A stretch of 7,335 nucleotides of DNA from assembly GCA_949123685.1 (NCBI GenBank), contig CASBHZ010000114.1:1-7335 (forward strand), read 5' to 3'. The stretch is from an uncultured Bacteroidales bacterium. Lineage in GTDB: Bacteria; Bacteroidota; Bacteroidia; Bacteroidales; Muribaculaceae. The position numbers and the translations under genes are program-made. Shown in pieces: positions 1-5,361 of this stretch (position 1 is the stretch's first letter; each line of letters begins with the position of its first letter). Under the pieces are notes generated by a model. The model saw only the letters and a list, made by a program, of their open reading frames with translations, was not told the DNA's origin and did not search any database.

Positions 1-47
1 CTACACAAGGAGACACACTCTTTCCCTACACGACGCTCTTCCGATCT
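1..47 (+). other. Illumina P5 / Read 1 library adapter (artefact)
   Basis: Bases 1-6 (ctacac) are the end of the Illumina P5 oligo, bases 7-14 (aaggagac) sit where the 8-base i5 index lies, and bases 15-47 match the TruSeq Read 1 primer, from acactctttccctacacg to the terminal ccgatct. This is library-construction sequence left on a contig end. Biological sequence begins at about base 48. Confidence 0.97.
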
Positions 48-481
48 TGAGAATCCGATGCTTAAAAACAGGTCGGTTTCTTGTGGAGTAAAATCGTCCA
101 ATGCTATTGGACGATTTATAATAATGCCCAAATCAGGCTGTTGCATCAAACCGTCCAATGCCGTTGGACGATTTGAAATATATTTGCACCAGCCCTCATA
201 AAATGTACGCATACGTTTTATGTTATGCCGGATTCGGAAAAGCCTCTGATTCCCGGTAACTCTTTTTGAAGAAGTTGGGATATTTGCGCAATCGCACCGC
301 TTCCCCATTTTGCGTTACGGCTGTGAAAGGAGATATACTCGCCCACATTATAATATAAAGATAACTGCTCGCGGTTTGCGAGTTTTGCAGCATTATATCT
401 GCTGACAAGCACGGCATTCTTGATAGCTTTAACAGCTTCAAGAATTTCACTATAATTTGATTGGGCGAGATTCATTTCCAT
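48..481 (-). pseudogene. DUF1016 (YhcG-type) PDDEXK nuclease family protein, N-terminal part, frameshifted and cut by the contig end
   Basis: The first frame (481 to 218, 87 aa) contains the DUF1016 N-terminal pattern: an N-R-E-Q-L-x-L-Y-Y-x-x-G-E-Y-I segment, then W-G-S-G and the signature P-G-I-R-G-F-S. It then stops early. The next frame over continues the family pattern at once with NIKRMRTFYEGW and runs open to the adapter, ending in FLSIGFS, close to the F-L-S-I-S-F-S-H-H segment of the family. A one-base indel near 225-236 therefore breaks the gene, either as a real mutation or as an error at a poorly covered contig end. Roughly 145 codons are present; the family is usually 340-380 aa, and the C-terminal nuclease domain lies beyond the window. 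Start could be Met at 481 or 475; the -7 box at 490-497 leaves almost no leader, so 475 is plausible. Such proteins are often found in accessory and defence regions. Function inferred from family only. Confidence 0.75.
91..174. repeat. Two related hairpin-forming repeats inside the DUF1016 frame
   Basis: Copy 1 is a perfect inverted repeat with 12-bp arms (91-102 and 106-117) and a 3-base loop. Copy 2 (148-159 and 163-174) has the same core, ccgtccaa/ttggacg, with one mismatch and one wobble pair. On the minus strand both copies are coding, giving NRPTALDG and NRPIALDD twenty residues apart, so this may be a duplicated peptide segment rather than a regulatory structure. Confidence 0.6.
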
Positions 482-489
482 TGTAATTA

Positions 490-497
490 CAAAATTA
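490..497 (-). promoter_or_regulatory. -7 box of the DUF1016 gene
   Basis: Read on the minus strand this is TAATTTTG, a perfect match to the Bacteroidetes TAnnTTTG element, 9 bases before the first Met of the gene. No TTTG box lies at the right distance upstream, so the promoter is only half supported. Confidence 0.45.
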
Positions 498-582
498 CGA
501 ATAAATTATGGGATAGAAAAGTGAAAATCACGGGTGCATCTAACATTTGAAAAGGGACCCAGGTACAGCAATTGAATAGACA

Positions 583-760
583 CTATGACCGGGGATGCTG
601 TCTGTCATCATCGTCCGTTTCTCCGCAGAGTTCACGCAACCGGTCCTCGATCGTGATGACTGAGCTGTGAACGTCTATGTCCACCTCAACAGTTTTAATC
701 TTCGGTGTGTGTGGAACTCCTGCAGGCGAAGTTCCGCGTTGACGCGCTCGTTGGTTAAAA
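583..760 (-). pseudogene. Possible gene remnant of unknown family, frameshifted
   Basis: Two minus-strand frames look protein-like and join at a CACACACA run near 703-715. The upstream frame reads NERVNAELRLQEFHT; the downstream one reads PKIKTVEVDIDVHSS and goes on through an acidic tail ending GETDDDDRQHPRS and a stop. The pattern suggests one short protein broken by a dinucleotide indel. No family is recognised and the direction is opposite to the neighbouring phage gene. This is a weak call: high GC makes open frames here easy by chance. The adjoining 482-582 stretch is AT-rich on the DUF1016 side and shows nothing beyond the promoter box listed separately. Confidence 0.25.
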
Positions 761-763
761 AGC

Positions 764-1102
764 ATGGAAACAGTAAACAACGCCACTAAAGTATTTAACA
801 GCGATTTGACAGACGCACAGGGTGAAGCCTTCAACCCCCAGCACCGTAAGAGCTTCGCAGTTGAAATTAAGGACGGCGATGAGGTTCATGTCGGTTATTT
901 CAAGCGACCCACCCTGGAGACGCTGAAAGCGGTGACCAAAGTTGCAAAGAGCGATGAAGTGGAAGCGGGTAAAGTGATGTTCGACAACTGTTGGCTCGGA
1001 GGCAGTCAGGAATTGCGCACGGATGCGCTGCTCTTCATGGCGGTGCAAAAGAAGTTGGGAGAAGTCCTCAACGGCTTTCAGGGCTTAATAAAAAACTTGT
1101 AG
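764..1102 (+). CDS. Phage tail assembly chaperone-like protein (gpG type)
   Basis: A 112-aa protein beginning METVNNATKVFN. Its centre has the layout seen in small tail-chaperone proteins: a Y-F-K-R-P-T segment at about residues 47-52, a helix, then D-N-C-W-L-G-G at about 74-80, and a helical end with LLFMAVQKKLGEV. The strongest support is at the 3' end: the last codons are ATA AAA AAC TTG TAG, a canonical -1 slippery heptamer directly before the stop, which is how the tail chaperones of long-tailed phages make their longer G-GT form. In that role the protein would assist polymerisation of the tail tube on the tape-measure protein. The base composition is clearly more GC-rich than the flanks. 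No tape-measure, tube or sheath gene remains next to it, so this is a stranded prophage fragment. The exact phage family was not recognised. Confidence 0.6.
   Translation: METVNNATKVFNSDLTDAQGEAFNPQHRKSFAVEIKDGDEVHVGYFKRPTLETLKAVTKVAKSDEVEAGKVMFDNCWLGGSQELRTDALLFMAVQKKLGEVLNGFQGLIKNL
1090..1096 (+). promoter_or_regulatory. A AAA AAC slippery heptamer for -1 ribosomal frameshifting
   Basis: In the chaperone frame the heptamer is in the X XXY YYZ phase (..A AAA AAC) and is followed by TTG and the zero-frame stop at 1100-1102. A -1 slip continues as LVEAHALAESDDEDGRVR, an open, protein-like frame. The phase, position and downstream frame all fit a G/GT programmed frameshift; no stimulatory hairpin was verified. 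Confidence 0.6.
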
Positions 1103-1287
1103 AGGCGCACGCGCTGGCGGAGTCGGACGATGAGGACGGCCGGGTGCGCCCTTATCCGTGCGAACCTGCACGTCGATATTGGCAGGATTGAAACGGAAGA
1201 GGAATGGGCTCGGCTATACTGTGAAGCCCTATGGCTGGAACGGTGGCGTAACTTATCGCGTCGCTGTTCGGTGACGGCAAGGGTTAG
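1096..1287 (+). pseudogene. Remnant of the chaperone's -1 frameshift extension (T-like part), broken by indels
   Basis: After the slippery site the -1 frame reads LVEAHALAESDDEDGRVR (1096-1149). The sense then jumps to another frame at 1148: ALIRANLHVDIGRIET, continuing with EEEWARLYCEALWLERWRN to 1252. It jumps again at 1252 to LIASLFGDGKG and a stop at 1285-1287. The first jump is explained by loss of two bases in a GC dinucleotide run (gtgcg^ccc), the second by loss of one C. Joined, these give about 65 residues of charged helical sequence, a plausible length for the T part of a G-GT chaperone. Without the indels the fusion product would be about 175 aa. Function is inferred from position relative to the slip site. 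Confidence 0.45.
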
Positions 1288-1442
1288 AGCCAAGGCTGTC
1301 CAGGAATATTACCCCGGTGATTCCCTTTTCCCGTAATAACAGCCCATAACACTGCTGCAAATCCGATAACACCGGCAATAAGCATTCCCCAGCCAACAAT
1401 GTTGACTACAATAACAAAAATAGTATGTAGGAAAGCGCTCAT
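1284..1442 (-). CDS. Small membrane protein, 52 aa
   Basis: Starts MSAFLHTIFVIVVNIVGWG and has one long or two closely packed hydrophobic stretches (residues about 5-36, ending AAVLWAVITGKG), then a short polar tail ending GQPWL. The start at 1442 is chosen over an in-frame Met at 1496 because a good promoter (-33 box 1494-1497, -7 box 1467-1474) lies between them and would begin transcription near 1460. The 3' end overlaps the last bases of the convergent phage remnant, so the original C-terminus may have been replaced at the junction. No family recognised; location in the inner membrane is inferred from the hydrophobic segment only. Confidence 0.5.
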   Translation of the reverse strand: MSAFLHTIFVIVVNIVGWGMLIAGVIGFAAVLWAVITGKGNHRGNIPGQPWL

Positions 1443-1466
1443 AATTGTTATCTGTTGGATTTGCGA

Positions 1467-1497
1467 TAAATATACGAAAAAAATTCTATATGGCAAA
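1467..1497 (-). promoter_or_regulatory. Bacteroidetes-type promoter for the 52-aa membrane protein
   Basis: On the minus strand TTTG (1494-1497) is followed after exactly 19 bases by TATATTTA (1467-1474), a one-mismatch match to TAnnTTTG. Expected transcript start is about 1460, giving an 18-base leader. Confidence 0.55.
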
Positions 1498-1602
1498 CGT
1501 ATTTGATTATATTTTTAATATTGGTGGTAATTATTCCGCGTTTGTTAATCAAGTAAAAAAGCCGGCTTTCGACGACTCACCGAAGGAGAGAAGGCTTACG
1601 TC

Positions 1603-1739
1603 TTACCAATGGCGGAACACATAACCGTTTCCATATAGCAGTCGTACATAAACAATTCGCGGCTATAGGCGGCATAGTCGAAGTAGTTTGCGAGATTTCC
1701 CATCATACGGTCGAGGTCGTAGCACTCGTCAACGATATG
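1603..1739 (-). pseudogene. ArdA-like antirestriction protein, C-terminal remnant, frameshifted
   Basis: The minus-strand frame reads HIVDECYDLDRMMGNLANYF, then DYAAYSRELFMYDCYM, resembling the acidic C-terminus of ArdA proteins, where a Y-x-D-Y-E-A-Y-x-R-D-L segment precedes a short end such as G-Y-V-F. The frame then goes wrong (ETVMCSAIGKT), but shifting by one base from the ATGGAAACGG stretch gives GNGYVFRHW and a stop at 1603-1605. Restoring one G (ATGGGAAACGG) repairs the whole tail. About 45 of the usual 165-170 residues remain. ArdA proteins mimic DNA and inhibit type I restriction enzymes, and are typically carried by conjugative elements; this copy cannot function. The family call rests on pattern memory only. 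Confidence 0.45.
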
Positions 1740-1747
1740 CCGAGCTC

Positions 1748-1876
1748 TTAGTCCTGGCACTCGCCGCAGTAGCAGTCCTTGAAGTAGTTGAGGCTCTCGC
1801 CTCCCCAGTCTACGAAAGAGTCCACGGAACTTGGAACCGCCACCATGCAACGGTTGGGATTGGAATAATAATACCC
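1748..1876 (-). pseudogene. C-terminal fragment of an unidentified protein
   Basis: A minus-strand frame reads GYYYSNPNRCMVAVPSSVDS, then FVDWGGESLNYFKDC, ending YCGECQD and a stop at 1748-1750. It is preceded in frame by TGA (1877-1879), exactly where the GC-rich block gives way to AT-rich sequence, so it looks like the tail of a gene cut at a junction. It lies 8 bases upstream of the ArdA-like remnant on the same strand, so both probably came from one operon of a former mobile element. The family is not recognised; the C-Y-C-G-E-C cluster is suggestive but insufficient. Confidence 0.35.
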
Positions 1877-1941
1877 TCATTGACAACCGTCTAAAATTAG
1901 CACTAAACATATGACATATCAGAGAATACGAAAGGAATTGC

Positions 1942-1949
1942 TAAATTTG
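1942..1949 (+). promoter_or_regulatory. -7 box of the secreted-protein gene
   Basis: TAAATTTG is a perfect TAnnTTTG match 27 bases before the ATG at 1977. No TTTG occurs 19-21 bases upstream, so the -33 half is weak. Confidence 0.5.
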
Positions 1950-1976
1950 CATTAGATAACCATATTCGATAAATTT

Positions 1977-2693
1977 ATGTATAAAGCATTAGCAATAGCT
2001 ACAGGTATTATGATGTTCAGCATATCTGTTGTTGCACAAGAAACAATATCAAAGTTTGAACATCACGCAAATCTCGTAGGCAATACACTAAATTGTTCGG
2101 CAGTTGAAGTATTGGGATATTACGATTATCACGGCTGTAAAATATCGGATACATATAATATTGTTGATAGCTGTTATATGGAAATTGGCGATGCGAAAGG
2201 TGTCAATATATATCACCTCGCTATCTTATCTCCAGACTATTATTATGGGAAGAAGTGGGATTTATACAGCGACAGGGTATTATTGATAAAAAAAGGAGAA
2301 AGCACTTTTATTTATGATAATATAATTTCAAATGAGCCGATAATAGAAGTCAATAAAGACCCATATAAACCGACAATAGACGACGAGATTATTGTTCCTT
2401 GTGAAAAGTTCTTTATTCCATCTGAAGATGAAAATAATGGAACGTTTAACCGACCTTGCGATTTTGAACTTGTCTATATTGGAGGTCAAGATTATAAAGT
2501 AGGGTGGAATATTGTTATACAGATTATAGAGGATAAATTATATGTTGTAGGGCTATGTGTTTGGGAGCATAATTCTGATCTGACATATACAAAGCGCATT
2601 GCTTATGAATATGAAACGGGTAAATTCCCGTTGTATAAGTTTGAACGGTCGATGATAAACCAAGTGAGAAACGACAATAATCCTATACAATAA
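1977..2693 (+). CDS. Secreted or periplasmic protein of unknown function, 238 aa
   Basis: Begins with a typical type I signal peptide: MYK, a hydrophobic core ALAIATGIMMFSISVVA and a predicted cut after VVA at residue 20, leaving QETISKF at the mature N-terminus. No lipobox cysteine follows. The mature part has several cysteines and many alternating hydrophobic and aromatic segments (for example VEVLGYYDYHG and VIQIIEDKLYVVGLCVW), suggesting a beta-rich fold. It ends in a charged tail, NQVRNDNNPIQ. The gene is AT-rich, unlike the broken GC-rich block to its left, and it is intact. It stands alone: nothing follows on its strand before the transposon at 2797. No family recognised; export is inferred from the signal peptide. 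Confidence 0.8.
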   Translation: MYKALAIATGIMMFSISVVAQETISKFEHHANLVGNTLNCSAVEVLGYYDYHGCKISDTYNIVDSCYMEIGDAKGVNIYHLAILSPDYYYGKKWDLYSDRVLLIKKGESTFIYDNIISNEPIIEVNKDPYKPTIDDEIIVPCEKFFIPSEDENNGTFNRPCDFELVYIGGQDYKVGWNIVIQIIEDKLYVVGLCVWEHNSDLTYTKRIAYEYETGKFPLYKFERSMINQVRNDNNPIQ

Positions 2694-2788
2694 TAAACGA
2701 GCCGCCAGACTTTTGAGGTCTGTTAAGTATGCCGCAAAAATGTGGAGACGGTGCTTCCGTGGAAAAGACATATTACATAGTAAGTAAT

Positions 2789-2796
2789 AAAAATTA
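2789..2796. repeat. 8-bp target duplication, left copy (aaaaatta)
   Basis: aaaaatta lies directly before the left end of the IS1595-family element and is identical to 7239-7246. Eight bases is the duplication length known for the IS1595 family. Confidence 0.92.
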
Positions 2797-2822
2797 GGTG
2801 AGTATTTACGACAATACCCTAA
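2797..2822 (+). repeat. Left terminal inverted repeat of the IS1595-family element
   Basis: It begins ggtgagtatttacg and ends taccctaa, and is the exact reverse complement of 7213-7238. Complementarity stops on both sides of these 26 bases. Confidence 0.93.
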
Positions 2823-2836
2823 CTAACTTTGCTAAT

Positions 2837-2870
2837 AATACCGTTCAGAACAAGAGTTTTGGGCGGTATT
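2837..2870 (+). promoter_or_regulatory. 15-bp RNA hairpin (G·U containing) between the left end and the transposase
   Basis: Arms 2837-2851 and 2856-2870 pair along all 15 positions around an AAGA loop, but only as plus-strand RNA: three of the pairs are G·U, which become A·C mismatches on the other strand. It lies in the transposase leader and is followed by a weak T-rich run (tct). A transcript entering from outside the element would fold here. By analogy with IS10-type foldback control it could stop read-through or hide the transposase start; that role is inference. Confidence 0.5.
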
Positions 2871-2921
2871 TCTATATACAGATAACTGTTTTCCCAAGCA
2901 ACTTTTCTCACCAGAGTTATA

Positions 2922-2937
2922 TATAGCAAGAGCTATA
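2922..2937 (+). promoter_or_regulatory. Second small hairpin just before the transposase start
   Basis: TATAGC (2922-2927) pairs with GCTATA (2932-2937) around AAGA, the same loop as the larger hairpin at 2837-2870. It ends 12 bases before the ATG and so may limit translation initiation. Confidence 0.35.
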
Positions 2938-3274
2938 AACTTTGGTAAGATGAATATCGGTAAATTCACTTCTTTATATGACCTCTTGGAAGCATTTCCT
3001 ACGGAGTAAAGCTGCATCAAGTATTTGGAACAACAACGCTGTGCAAATGGTATTCCTGTTTCTCCTTATGACCCTACGTCCAAAGTATATAACCGTGGCG
3101 ATGGAATGTACCGTTGTAAGAATACGGGCAAGAACTTCAATGTCAGAATAGGAACTATGTTTGAAGGCTCTAAATTACCATTGAGAAAATGGTTCGTGGC
3201 TATCTATGAAATAACATCCCGCAAGAAAGATATTTCATCAATCGAATTATCCAAGAGAATATCCGTGACCTATA

Positions 3275-3283
3275 AAACTGCGT
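3275..3283. repeat. 9-bp target duplication of the IS4-family element, left copy
   Basis: aaactgcgt is repeated at 4594-4602 immediately after the right end. Deleting one copy plus the insertion restores the host transposase frame exactly, which proves the boundaries. Confidence 0.93.
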
Positions 3284-3311
3284 CACTACTGTCCACTAAA
3301 AATGGACGGCG

Positions 3312-4475
3312 TTAAAAATTAAATAAATTCGGTTCACTTGAATCACAGAGGACATTGACATTTTTGAAATTCGATTTGTCGAAGAGGTCTCGGAGACTGG
3401 TTTTGTCCGTAAGCGAGATACCAAGAATCTGAAGGACCTCGTAGATGCTTCGCTCCAGTCTCATATCGTGCTGCACTATTGCTGCAAGACAATAAGTGAC
3501 TATGGCACAGTAGATTTGGATGCGGACTGCATTCTCTGAAGTTCCCCAGAACTTCTTGATGCGCAGGTGCTGTTTGATCCATTTGAAGAACAGTTCCACG
3601 CTCCACCGGTTGCGGTAAAGCTCGGTGACAGTCTCGGCAGAGGCAGTCAGGTTGTTGGTCAGGAAGATGTATCTGGTACCGTCCTCCGGATCGATGCAGA
3701 CCACCTTCCGCAGTTTCTCCGGGTAGTCCTTCGCGCTTTTATAAACCGTGAAGTAACCGACTGCATCAGAAACCACGTTCTCAGGAAGCCTCCGTTTCCA
3801 AGTCACAGGCTTGAACCTGACATTGGTTTTCGCCCTGACGACAAAGAACGCCTCTATGCGGTTTATCGTGTAAAGATTTCCAAAATCGTTATATCCACGA
3901 TCAAAAATATAGTGGGCTCCCTTCTCATACGGAATCTCAGGCATAGCCTTCGAATCATGGACCTTTGTCTCGGTAATGTGCACGAAAGCAGGGACTTGAG
4001 CTTCCACATCATAAAGCGTGTGCATCTTGATACCGCCCTTGTGCTTGCGGAACTTCGCCCACTCGAATACCGACAGACACAGGTCGATGGTGGTCGAATC
4101 GAAAGCGTAGACATGACCGTCAAGTTCGAAGATTTTCTGAATCCGTCGCCTGCGGGCCTCAGCTATCATGAAGAAAGCGAACTCCTCGAAGATGCGGTAG
4201 TCGCGCTGCTCGTTAGCCTTGCTAAGATTGCTCCGGGACACGGACTTTCCTATTCCAAGATGATAGACCTTGCCGGCATGTGCTCCCAGTGCTACGATGA
4301 GATCCCGCAGGCTCTCGCGGTTTGACAGTTGTCCGAACATCATCGTAAGTAGTTGATTCCAATAAGTATAACTCTTTACATATTTGTCGCCATCATGCTT
4401 CCTTACAAGATAGTTGAAGTGGTTCCGGTCCATGAATTCGACTAATTGGGCGAAAACGTACCTGTCTTTGAACAT
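3312..4475 (-). CDS. IS4-family transposase, 387 aa, with DUF4372-type N-terminus
   Basis: The N-terminal ~75 residues (MFKDRYVFAQLVEFM to about LGAHAG) follow the DUF4372 layout common in Bacteroidales IS4 transposases, including YVKSYTYWNQLLTMMFGQL. The DDE domain follows: D126 in YAFDSTTIDL, D192 in HYIFDRGYNDF and the E of the YREK signature, Y287-x2-R290-x3-E294-x6-K301 in LYRNRWSVELFFKWIK. All catalytic residues and the full length are present, so the enzyme should be active. It would excise and insert the element by hairpin-intermediate cut-and-paste, as known for IS4 relatives. The ATG at 4475 sits a dozen bases after the predicted transcript start of a strong promoter. The stop lies 28 bases inside the left end. 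The long plus-strand frame across 3567-4325 is its antisense shadow. Confidence 0.97.
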   Translation of the reverse strand: MFKDRYVFAQLVEFMDRNHFNYLVRKHDGDKYVKSYTYWNQLLTMMFGQLSNRESLRDLIVALGAHAGKVYHLGIGKSVSRSNLSKANEQRDYRIFEEFAFFMIAEARRRRIQKIFELDGHVYAFDSTTIDLCLSVFEWAKFRKHKGGIKMHTLYDVEAQVPAFVHITETKVHDSKAMPEIPYEKGAHYIFDRGYNDFGNLYTINRIEAFFVVRAKTNVRFKPVTWKRRLPENVVSDAVGYFTVYKSAKDYPEKLRKVVCIDPEDGTRYIFLTNNLTASAETVTELYRNRWSVELFFKWIKQHLRIKKFWGTSENAVRIQIYCAIVTYCLAAIVQHDMRLERSIYEVLQILGISLTDKTSLRDLFDKSNFKNVNVLCDSSEPNLFNF

Positions 4476-4477
4476 AA

Positions 4478-4525
4478 CAGTCTGATTTGGACTGCAAAAT
4501 TAATTTCAAGTCCGTTGACTCCAAA
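4478..4525 (-). promoter_or_regulatory. Promoter and leader hairpin of the IS4-family transposase
   Basis: On the minus strand TTTG (4522-4525) and TAATTTTG (4495-4502) are 19 bases apart, a full match to the Bacteroidetes consensus. Just downstream, cagtc (4478-4482) and gactg (4490-4494) form a small inverted repeat in the leader before the start codon. Confidence 0.7.
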
Positions 4526-4593
4526 ATCTCTTACAACAAATTGAATTTCAATAATTTCAAAGAGCTCTTATAATTTTTTAGTGGACACTAATG

Positions 4594-4602
4594 AAACTGC
4601 GT
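4594..4602. repeat. 9-bp target duplication of the IS4-family element, right copy
   Basis: aaactgcgt, identical to 3275-3283, directly outside the right end of the insertion sequence. Confidence 0.93.
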
Positions 4603-5182
4603 GGTTCATGAATCAGCGTATTCGTGAATGCTTCGGTATTGTAATGGAAGAGAAACTTGAGGGAGAAGTCGAGCTTGACGAAACTTTTGTGGGGGATAAG
4701 AATAAAAATCGGCACTATAACAAGAAAGTAAAGAAGTGTCAAGGTAGGAGCTTCAAAGATAAAGTCCCCGTTATGGGTATGCTTCAGCGTGGTGGTAAAG
4801 TGGTTTGTAAAGTAGTCCGTGACACTTCCTATAAATCATTGACAGTTCCTATTTTGAGAACGGTAAAAAGAACGGCAACGTTATTCTCTGATGAGTGGTG
4901 CGGATACAAAACCGTTAGCAAGTTATACGAGCATTACGTGGTTGACCACGGTCACGGACAATACGTTGATGAAGATGCTTATACTAACAATATCGAAGGT
5001 TTTTGGAGTATTCTGAAACGTGGCTTGACAGGAATATATAACCATACAAGCAAGAAACACCTTCAACGATATGTTAATGAGTTCTGCTTCCGCTATAATA
5101 CGAGAGATTTTGATGACGTTTCATGATTTAATTTGTTACTTTGCAATTCAAATTATCGTATAACTTTTAAAAGTCTGACAAA

Positions 5183-5353
5183 ATGAGTAAAAAGAAACAA
5201 GCAACAATAGAAGACATGGAAAAGGCAATGGCTATCGAACTTCTACCTGCAAAAGAATTAAAGAAGCAAGCAGAAGTTCCAGTGGATTTTTCTGCTCTTA
5301 TGCAGAAGGCTCTGAAATACGGTATTAAACCTAAAAAGAAGGGCAAGAAATAA
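5183..5353 (+). CDS. Small basic protein, 56 aa, cargo of the IS1595-family element
   Basis: Reads MSKKKQATIEDMEKAMAIEL, an amphipathic stretch LLPAKELKKQAEVPVDFSAL, and a strongly basic end GIKPKKKGKK. Lysines at both ends with an acidic helical centre suggest a nucleic-acid- or protein-binding peptide. It starts 57 bases after the transposase stop on the same strand, and could be co-transcribed or use a weak promoter there (TTTG 5140-5143 and TAACTTTT 5161-5168, 17 bases apart). Its position straight behind the transposase suggests a role in transposition or its control; this is inference. No family recognised. The stop is 8 bases from the stop of the convergent membrane gene. Confidence 0.7.
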   Translation: MSKKKQATIEDMEKAMAIELLPAKELKKQAEVPVDFSALMQKALKYGIKPKKKGKK

Positions 5354-5361
5354 TCCTACCT

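Larger units (their letters stand above)
3284..4593 (-). mobile_element. IS4-family insertion sequence, 1310 bp, complete
   Basis: Bounded by 19-bp inverted ends (3284-3302 and 4575-4593) that match at 17 of 19 positions, core tgtccactaaaaa, with a 9-bp target duplication on either side. It contains one intact transposase on the minus strand, opposite to the interrupted gene. Size, duplication length and transposase type all fit the IS4 family. Because the gene is intact and the duplication perfect, this insertion is recent and is younger than the element it sits in. Confidence 0.95.
2950..5126 (+). pseudogene. ISXO2-like IS1595-family transposase, nonsense-mutated and split by an IS4-family insertion
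   Basis: The frame starts MNIGKFTSLYDLLEAFPTE, hits TAA at 3007-3009 (codon 20, most simply CAA to TAA), and resumes SCIKYLEQQRCANG up to codon 111 at 3282. Position 3283 then joins 4603 across the IS4 insertion. Removing the insertion and one copy of aaactgcgt restores codons through W112-F-M-N-Q to the stop at 5124-5126: 285 codons, normal for the family. The catalytic core is intact: D137 in ELDETFVG, D208 in LFSDEW, and N241/E243/K250 in NNIEGFWSILKRG. The family cuts and joins DNA with a DDE/N-type RNase H-like domain and makes 8-bp duplications. The N-terminal region lacks the four-cysteine ribbon of some relatives. The open frame starting at GTG 4581 is only the downstream half read out of the IS4 end, not a separate gene. 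Confidence 0.93.

Noticed and set aside
91..174. CRISPR-like repeat pair
   Set aside because: Only two imperfect copies, 57 bases apart, and both are in a coding frame that matches a known family.
2694..2796. Terminator after the secreted-protein gene (cagac...gtctg near 2706-2722)
   Set aside because: Only a 5-bp stem with a 7-base loop and no T run; not supportable.
3567..4325. 252-aa plus-strand open frame
   Set aside because: It is antisense to the catalytic core of the IS4-family transposase and has no promoter or protein-like motif.
4581..5126. Independent 181-aa gene starting with GTG inside the IS4 right end
   Set aside because: It is the downstream half of the interrupted transposase; the first codons come from the insertion sequence.
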